A stretch of 64,000 nucleotides of DNA from Cladophialophora immunda (lineage: Eukaryota; Ascomycota; Eurotiomycetes; Chaetothyriales; Herpotrichiellaceae), in NCBI RefSeq assembly GCF_000835495.1, contig NW_015622544.1, positions 2,012,855-2,076,854 of the forward strand, read 5' to 3'. Shown here in pieces: positions 57,130 through 64,000 of this stretch (positions are counted from its first letter, which is position 1; each line of letters starts with the position of its first letter). Under the pieces are notes generated by a model. The model ran no database searches. It was given only the letters and a program-made list of their open reading frames with translations, and was not told the origin of the DNA. Position numbers and translations under genes: made by a program.

Positions 57130-58224
57130 GGGTTTGGTTTCCTACGAAAGGGATCTCTCGCGGGGTTTGGCGGGTGCATAAGCCAGGGGGGTTCCACGCG
57201 GCGACATCTTCGCAGGCAGATGCTTCGGAGTCGTCGCTCGCAATCAAGCAGTTCGTGAGAGCAACATCTGCGTGTCGGCGGTGGGACAACCTCTCAAGCT
57301 TGCGCTGCCTTTCCCAGCAACAGCTCAGAAAAACCCGCTCGCGCAATGCAGGCGGGATCAAGACAGAAAGGTAACGTGGAAGAAGAAGAAGAAGAAGAAG
57401 AAGAAGAAGAAGAAGAAGAAGAAGAAGAAGAAGAAGAAGAAGAAGAAGAAGAAGAAGAAGAAGAAGAAGAAGAAGAAGAAGAAGAAGAAGAAGAAGAAGA
57501 AGAAGAAGAAGAAGCAGAAGCAGGCCGCGATCCAGTCAAGACACACGAGCCCCGTTAGCTCTCGAATGACTCGGGGTTAAACATTATCCATTCCCCCCTC
57601 GCCGGCGAGCAGTGCCAAAACATGTGTGGGAAAGGCAAAGCATATCATTAACAACCCTAATTAATAGGCAGCGCGGTAAGGACGGAGCAGGAGTTTTTCG
57701 GACATCCTGGTCCTTCAGTGAGTGGGAGCGAGCATACGGTGTCAAAAAGGGTCAGGTACTCTGTGTGTTTTTCAGTGTCAAATGGCATATGTACATGTGG
57801 CTCCTGTCGTGTTTTTTTTCCATCTGATCTCTTCCCACCTGATTTCTCCTTTCCGCTCTCTCCTTCGTTCTGCCCTCGTCGTCCCGTCACATCTCAGCAT
57901 CACTTCGGCACAAACTCGAAAGACATGCCACGGGGCGACGCGACCGGTGTCACCGGGACGAGACATGAGGAGACGCCCCCGCCGGGTCCCCCGTGCCAGC
58001 TTGGGGCATACGGTGTGACTGGTCCAGCGTCACCCGGAGTTCCCAAGGGAACAAAAAAGGGGAGAGCAAGGTCGAACGAAGCATCAACTCTGGTCCTGCT
58101 TCTGCCTCCGTCGCCTCCATGATCGCCTCGTTCTCAAGCTTGCTCACGCATCGCGCAGCGGAGATCCACCTGCAACTGCCACCGCAACACCTCCGATCGA
58201 CCAAAAAAGCCGAACTCAGAAACG
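57130..58224. other. Intergenic
   Basis: Contains the (GAA)n tract listed separately. Frames in it are repeat-driven or lack motifs. Confidence 0.5.
57379..57514 (+). repeat. (GAA)45 microsatellite
   Basis: A near-perfect run of GAA triplets about 136 bases long, ending in GCAGAAGCAGG. It reads as poly-Glu, poly-Lys or poly-Ser/Phe depending on frame and strand and is not called coding. It lies about 250 bases downstream of the CYSTM-like gene. Confidence 0.95.
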
Positions 58225-58518
58225 ATGAGTCGGGGTGCATTCCTCACAATGTTTCTTGCAGGCGTCTTCCTCGCCTCTGCGACAATCTGCGTCTCCTTCT
58301 TGAGCCGCATCCAAGCACAGCGGATAGAGGAGACGCAGGCACCGGAGCACCTTGGGCCGCGAGCAAATCTTTCACCATCAACAGCCACAGTGCCGGATGG
58401 AACCTGCTACAGCAGACGTGACTTTCCTTTGGCCGTCATGGGCGTGGTGTTGATCGTTTTCGGATTGCAGCTCACACTCTGGTCGTTCTGGATCCTAGTC
58501 TCGAGGCGACAGCGCTAG
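58225..58518 (+). CDS. Possible small two-helix membrane protein
   Basis: Open frame of 97 residues from an ATG preceded by CAGAAACG. Two hydrophobic segments, AFLTMFLAGVFLASATICVSFL and FPLAVMGVVLIVFGLQLTLW, flank a polar loop, followed by a basic tail (VSRRQR). The spacing looks designed rather than random, but no family is recognised and no intron supports it. Confidence 0.4.
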   Translation: MSRGAFLTMFLAGVFLASATICVSFLSRIQAQRIEETQAPEHLGPRANLSPSTATVPDGTCYSRRDFPLAVMGVVLIVFGLQLTLWSFWILVSRRQR

Positions 58519-58737
58519 ATATCTCTTGGCAGTATGAACACGGAGCCCATAGTACCATGGAGTATCAGGTGAGTTCAAGAGTTCTCATTTCATCTAGCCT
58601 ACGAGCTCTCTCGGCTGGAATAGTCAGCAATGGATGGACACGCCGCTGATGACCAGTATCATACAGAACTAACCCCTTCCCGATCCCGGATTTGAGTACA
58701 GGAGTACATAGTATCATCAACTCATCGGAATTGCGCT

Positions 58738-60340
58738 TCATTTCTTCACCATCAAAACAGCCCCTTCGTACACTTTCTGTACCTCGGTTGTCATTTTCGC
58801 CACAGGTCTCGCGCCTGCTCCAGCAAATAACCCAATCACGGTAGCAAGTGCCGGCCGCGCTTCTTTCTGAACAGGAGTCCAGTGACCGCTTCGCGGAAGG
58901 ATTGTCACTTCACTGTCTCTGCCCAAGTAGTCTCCAATTCCATCCAAACAGATTGGTTTGGAACAAGCCTGATCTTTCTCTCCCCAGAGAATGTACGTAG
59001 GTGCTTTGAGGCTCCCCTTGTATTGATCAACAAACAGAGATTGCGACACCGAAGACCGACGTCTGCCAGGAGAACTGGATTCCGATGCCGAGGTCTCCAG
59101 AGCGTAGAGGTCCGTTATAGCCTCAAGCGACTTGGTCCACGGACGCCAGCCTACTCCATCGCGATAATAGCCGGTCATATTCCAGAAAGCCTCTTGAGGA
59201 GATTGTGCCCGTTGCAGTACGCTGGGGCCGTAACTGTCTGCTTGAGCCTCTCCGTTGGTGGTGTTGGGCAGGTTGTTGACGGCCGGAATGGATGTATTGC
59301 ACTCCTCTGGCCCAGGGCCGAAAGAAGAGGCCATACATTCTTGAGCACGATATTCCTTTGAGCCTTTTGCGTACGATGACCAATTTGCCCCTCGTATGAA
59401 AGAGTAGTTCCCGGCAACGCCCAGGTATCTGACGAAGATGGATGGCAAATGGAATGCAAAAATGTACCCCATCAACAACGTTTGCACCATCAAAGGCTTC
59501 AACGTCTTCAGGGCTTTCGACAAACACCCAAAATTTTGTTTCGGAGACTGCTTGAACTGTTTGAAGATTTTCGAGGCTGAGTTCAGAATACGGTTCTTAT
59601 TGGCAAAGGCGAGTTCGACCTACATGCATGGTCAGATTACCGGAAGATATAGCACTTGAGTCCCATAACTTACGTGCGGTGCGTTGGTCAGAATGAAGCG
59701 ATCTGCAAGGCTTGCAGCCTCTGCAGCCAGACGAAAGCCCAAAACACACCCCCAGTCATGGCCCACGATGAATGTGCTCGTCTCGTCTGAATCTTCCGCC
59801 GGGATGTACCTGTCCCTCATTGCCACAACAAATTCCGTGAGGGCCTCGAGCACTTCCGTATCGTACTTCTTGAAACTGTCACTTCCACCGTATCCAGGTA
59901 AATCGACGCAGACCAGGGTAGCATCGTGGATTGGCATGGCCGGCTCTTGCATGAGATGTCTCCACATCATCGAACTGTCGGGAAACCCATGAAAGAATAT
60001 GACCAAGTTGCCCTGCGAAGCTCCGTCCCGGTTGCTGATATAGTGCAGTCTGAGGCCGTTGCGGAGGGTGTAGAAGAAGTGCTTGAAGCCGGGGAAAGGT
60101 GATTTGGTCAGGTTCCAAAAGCGATCTCTTTCTATACACAGGAAACAGTCAGATATGGTCCTTCCTGGAGGCTTGAACGCTTGACTGACCAATTGCAAAC
60201 TGCAACTTATCTTGCTCGGTATCCTTCCTGAAGAATGTTCCATTTTTCACAAACAGGCCCAGGAACAGGCACCAATTGAAAAAGCCGAACGAGTAGAAAG
60301 AAACCTGGCCAAAGAGTCGACCTAAGAAGGACGATGCCAT
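58738..60340 (-). CDS. Alpha/beta hydrolase, epoxide-hydrolase-like
   Basis: Minus strand exons 60340-60190, 60131-59674, 59619-58738; 496 residues. An N-terminal membrane anchor (FYSFGFFNWCLFLGLFV) precedes the alpha/beta-hydrolase core. Oxyanion motif HGFPDSSMMWRHLM, nucleophile-elbow VGHDWGCVLG (Asp nucleophile, as in epoxide hydrolases and haloalkane dehalogenases), and the catalytic His in PRSGHWTPVQKEA are present; the acid in the second half is probably in WGEKDQACS. A long cap domain with an insertion (about 230-380) precedes it. Likely an ER-membrane epoxide hydrolase, substrate unknown. Each intron preserves phase, and both fall in conserved blocks. Confidence 0.85.
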
Positions 60341-61919
60341 AATGAGGAGTGATCTGTAGAGAAAGGTAGGTTCATGGGGAGCTGAAGGCGGTCAACTGCT
60401 CAAGGGAGCACGAAAGTCAGCGAATGGACGAGGGTCAACAGTCAAGTATTGCTTCAACGGGACGTGGAATTAGAGATGGTGTGAGGTCAGGTCTGTGTCT
60501 GATCAGACCGGCTTTTCTCAGGGAGACAAAGAAAAGACAAGCAACCCGTGACTGTGCAGGAAAGGCATCAGAGTCAGAGGCCAGCAGCAAACCGTCGATT
60601 TCACACATTGACATTCACATTCAGCATGGCGCCTGCCTCGCTAGCAACGAAGGATGCCGAGGTGTGATCCTTCCCATCTTCGGAAACGTGAGCATGATCA
60701 GCCCATTGCTCTCGAACAGACAGGCTTGCTCCAGCAAGCAGCGGTCGGTGCACAAATAATCCAGGGGAACACAAGGTAAACTCCAATCGCCGCCGGCAGG
60801 TCGCATGTTTGAGTGCAGGGGGGAAGAAGGGCATCACGATGGGCGACTCGATGCAGCAATGATGGACAAGGGAGACACGCGGAAGAGCAGCTTACTGTGT
60901 ACCGGGGCTGCTTGGTAGGTAGGCAGTAGGTGGTTCTGGGCGGGTGAGGGGTGCAGTGGAGGGGTCGATGGGGGGAAGGCTTTGCCTGCGTTCCTCCTCG
61001 CCTAGTTTCCACTGCTCTGTGCTCATTGTCGCCGCAGGCATCAGACTAGACTGCCCTTCATAACCTTCCCATCAACATGGCGACACCACCACTACATACC
61101 TCGTGCAGGTTACTCGGTGATCCATATTAATTTGGAGGCGCATCCCCTTTAACCTTTCCCTCATCCCTACGGACCCAGACGACACAACTGTCCAACGAGT
61201 TGTCGTCAACCCGCTGATCATCGTAAGGGGACCGTACTTCACACCACTCCAAAAGATCTTCGCTACCATCCATTAGCTCTACGGGTTCTGGGCCCTCTAG
61301 TGGGCCCCAGGTCACTAGCCGTCTCCCTCGCCCAAGTCAACAACAGAGATCCCCAGGAAGATCTTGAGAGCAGGCGCAACAATTGGACATTGGGCCACCG
61401 CGTGGACGACCGAGACTGGAAGGTGTCACACCAGCACGCTGTCAGAGTCAGACAAAGGAAGTCTTTTGGACCAACACAGGTCGAGCTGGCACGCTGACGT
61501 TGAGCCTGTTGCGCCCAAGATCTTCATTTCGGAGCACAAGGTCTGCTTTTGAAGCCGCAGGAGGGTCGGGCGTGTGAGCAATCGTCCAAAGCTAAAGCTA
61601 CTCGACTCTTGGCTGTGGGAAGTTTCATGGGCTGTTGCTGTGGCCTCCTCCTGGCTGGGACACTGCTTTGGCAGCAGACTGCCAGGTTTTCCAAAAGATT
61701 GCCTATGTTTGAGGGATAGGATTTGAAGTGAGTCCCTCTTCGCCTAGATCAAGAGACGAGCAGCGGCTAGAGAGACCTTTGTCGATTGGCGATTCTCAAG
61801 GATCAACACTCCTGTTCAACCTGGAAGGTGATTTCACACTGATGATTTGTCTTTGGGTTGGGATTCTCTCTCTCGCTATCATGTCTGTGTCTCGTCCTGG
61901 CCCCAGCAGGTTGCCCGGC
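60341..61919. other. Intergenic, 1.6 kb
   Basis: No gene recognised on either strand. It separates the hydrolase gene from the 3' end of the HET gene, both minus strand. Confidence 0.45.
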
Positions 61920-64000
61920 CTAGATGATAATGACTTCGGATTCTTTGCTGTGCTCAAACATTGAAGATCGGTACCCATCCAGAATGCCCATTCCAATTCT
62001 CCGGAAGACATCCCTCTCCTTACTGTACTTTTGGGGCACTTTTTGCAGCAAGAGGTACCAAACATGATGGCTTCTTGGATTTTCACGGGCCTCGGGAATT
62101 CTCCAGGTAAAAAGTCGCAGGCAAAAGAGCTGTGGTGATTCCCCTTTGGACTGGTCATCGACAATCTCTTGCAGCTTCCTTGAGCAGTGATCACAGATGC
62201 ACTGATCTGCTTCATTGCGTTCATCCAGGAGGACCTGGATGCCTACCCCATTTTGGGAGCTGACTATATCTAACTCTTCCGGGTCGCCCAGGTTCATTGC
62301 ATACCCGGAATCTCTCTTCCACTGTCTAGTCGCGGACTTGCTGAGTCTTTTGTGCTCGACCGATACCAGTGATCCCGACAATGTCGCGGCCCCTGGATAC
62401 GCAACCTCTGTCGGGTCATCGCAGTGGTGGATTTCTCGAACCCTACAGTCTTCAACCAGCTCTTCCCGCTGAAGTGAACTGCCGAGAGGGTTGTCAAACA
62501 CACTGTATGCCACGGATTTCGTAATCGAGGCCCACGACCAACTGGGAAAATGGACCGTGGCGGGTCTTTCGAACCGTGGCCTCGAGGCTGATGCTGATCT
62601 GTCGACGTGCCATGCCAGCCCGAGAATGAAGTTTTCTTTCCACAAGCCTGAAAAATAGGACTGCGCCTTGACCACCCCCAGGCGCCGCGCGATTTCCTCT
62701 GCCAACCCGGATATCGCAGGGAGTCTGTCGTCCCCCTGATAGAGTGACCTGTCTGAGTATTCCCCGACCAGATCCATCCAATCGACATATTCTCGACGAG
62801 TTGTCACTCGCTCTTCCCAAGGACGTCGATGAAGTCCCTTCAGCTCTCCGTCTTCCTTGGATCTGGATTTGTGTCCACATTCACAGATGACGCGGTGGTT
62901 GCACTCCCACGTCATTTCATCGCCATTGAAGTACAGGCTGCGCATGGAAAGATTGCTTTCTTGAAGACACCATCCTCTCCGGTCCAATGAAGATCTTGCG
63001 TCGAGTTTCCGATCGCTTGTGAGCCGTCTGATGAGGATTTTGTCGCCGGGAGAACCACCCGCCTCAACCGGCACCGCGGTTTCAAACAGCCACTGTAACG
63101 GACGGTTTCCATAGTTTTGCCTACCCAGGAAGCCTTGTTTACAAGACGCGGGCTCCGCTGCTGCAAGAACCAGCTTGGCATTGGCGAATACTTTGTGCAT
63201 TTCAGCGATGCCATGTTTCTTCGCTTCCGCGTCCTGCTGGTCGATGCACAGACCATCAATCCACAGGTTTGGTATCTGGAGTCTACGGCAGAACAAGATG
63301 GCATCTTTCATCGTCTGGGGGAGCAAGCTCACGTCAATGGTGTTGTCCTGCGACACGCTGGCCTGCAATTTTTCTTTGATCTCTTCCACATCTGGGCCCC
63401 AGCAATAGCTGAGACACGCATAGTCCCTGGGAGTCTTCGGAGCCTCCAGGCGAGGCTTCGCGTTCGGGTCCGATAAGCCAACATTGACGAGGCGACGGGG
63501 CGTGAATTCCGGGTCAGGGATTTTGCAGCGTGGGTGTCCCTCGCCGGAACAGCAATCAGACAGCCATTTGGCGGCAAGGTCAGCAGCGGCCGCCGACAAG
63601 GTGTCGTCGACGACCGTGCCCGTCTTATGCAAGACTGGCCATTGCTCGAATTGCACCGCCGGACCTCCTACAGTGTATAGAGAGTCAGCAACGCCCTGTT
63701 CCTCGACGGTTTCGTTCGGAAGCTAGCGACTCCCAGACCCGGCCCTGGGAGTCAACCCCAAGGGGACATGATTCACCTTCGGAATAGATGAAATACCTGA
63801 AAGATTCCACCGTCTGCCAGGGTAACTTCAAGATTCCCCAAGCCAAGTTGCCAGTGACCCCCCCTGATCGACGCTCTTGGAGGCTCACAATCAAAGTACT
63901 TGAACCCCTCTGCGACTTTTCTTGGTTGGAATCATATTCCAGGCAAACAGACTTGTCAGGGTCGCGCTGCAACCATCCTGGTTTGACCTGTTCGACAACC
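61920..64000 (-). CDS. HET-domain (heterokaryon incompatibility) protein, 5' end cut by window
   Basis: Minus strand: exon 63667-61920 and an upstream exon 64000-63777 that continues beyond the window edge (109-base intron). HET motifs are clear: YACLSYCWGPD (first block), LWIDGLCIDQQDAEAKKHGIAEMHKVF (second block), with the aspartate-tyrosine-like tail of the domain after. The C-terminal 300 residues (EFTRREYVD.. to EDLHEFL-like, mainly WSWAS, CVFDN) are the variable part. Such proteins trigger cell death when incompatible fungi fuse, or act in related defence. Only the start is missing; no frameshift is seen in the part present. Confidence 0.85.

Noticed and set aside
57294..57580. Poly-Lys, poly-Glu, poly-Ser and poly-Phe frames
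   Set aside because: Produced by the (GAA)n repeat; no flanking coding evidence.

Overview
The window is a nuclear segment of a filamentous ascomycete (Pezizomycotina). The evidence is short introns (mostly 46-80 bases, GT..AG, with CTAAC/CTAAY-like branch points where I looked), and single-copy fungal proteins with typical filamentous-fungal sequence: HEM1 with heme-regulatory CP motifs, INO80, RPA49, eL41 and Pin4-type parvulin. Fungal-specific families are also present: Zn2Cys6 regulators, a HET-domain protein and a PadA/FdcA decarboxylase pair. The style is closest to Eurotiomycetes (possibly black-yeast-like), but the exact order cannot be fixed from sequence alone. All gene models below were rebuilt by hand: splice sites were chosen so that reading phase and family motifs agree.

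Layout. 0.5-14 kb is ordinary: an MFS transporter, a secretory type II membrane protein resembling fungal beta-mannosyltransferases, a UshA-type 5'-nucleotidase with seven exons, 5-aminolevulinate synthase, and Pol I subunit RPA49. 14-24 kb holds an unresolved gene relic, a regulator without a zinc cluster, and the divergent pair PadA (UbiX-type flavin prenyltransferase) and FdcA (UbiD-type decarboxylase) with a Zn2Cys6 regulator downstream. This is the arrangement used by moulds to decarboxylate cinnamic/sorbic acids. 

24-36 kb is accessory in character: a membrane-anchored heme-oxygenase-like diiron (HDO) protein, a short 2-oxoglutarate/Fe(II) oxygenase divergent from it, a 2EXR/F-box-like protein, a tyrosyl-tRNA-synthetase-like protein with ATP motifs intact but the tyrosine pocket rewritten, an FMN-binding PNPOx-like protein, a three-helix membrane protein divergent from it, and an M20D amidohydrolase. 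Together with PadA/FdcA this looks like a small, NRPS/PKS-free metabolic neighbourhood in which the synthetase paralogue may activate an unusual carboxylate or act as a self-resistance copy. This is the most interesting part of the window.

37-52 kb returns to housekeeping: the 25-residue ribosomal protein eL41 (hidden, two coding exons, the second only 7 bases), an FHA-kinase of the Mek1/Dun1/Rad53 group, an amino-acid/GABA permease with a 25-base micro-exon, the INO80 ATPase, a Pin4/Par14 prolyl isomerase, and a coiled-coil fungal protein. 53-64 kb is gene-poor, with G-rich and (GAA)n simple repeats, a CYSTM-like protein, a possible small membrane protein, an epoxide-hydrolase-like enzyme, and a HET-domain gene that runs off the right edge. 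No tRNA, rRNA, transposon or CRISPR array was recognised.
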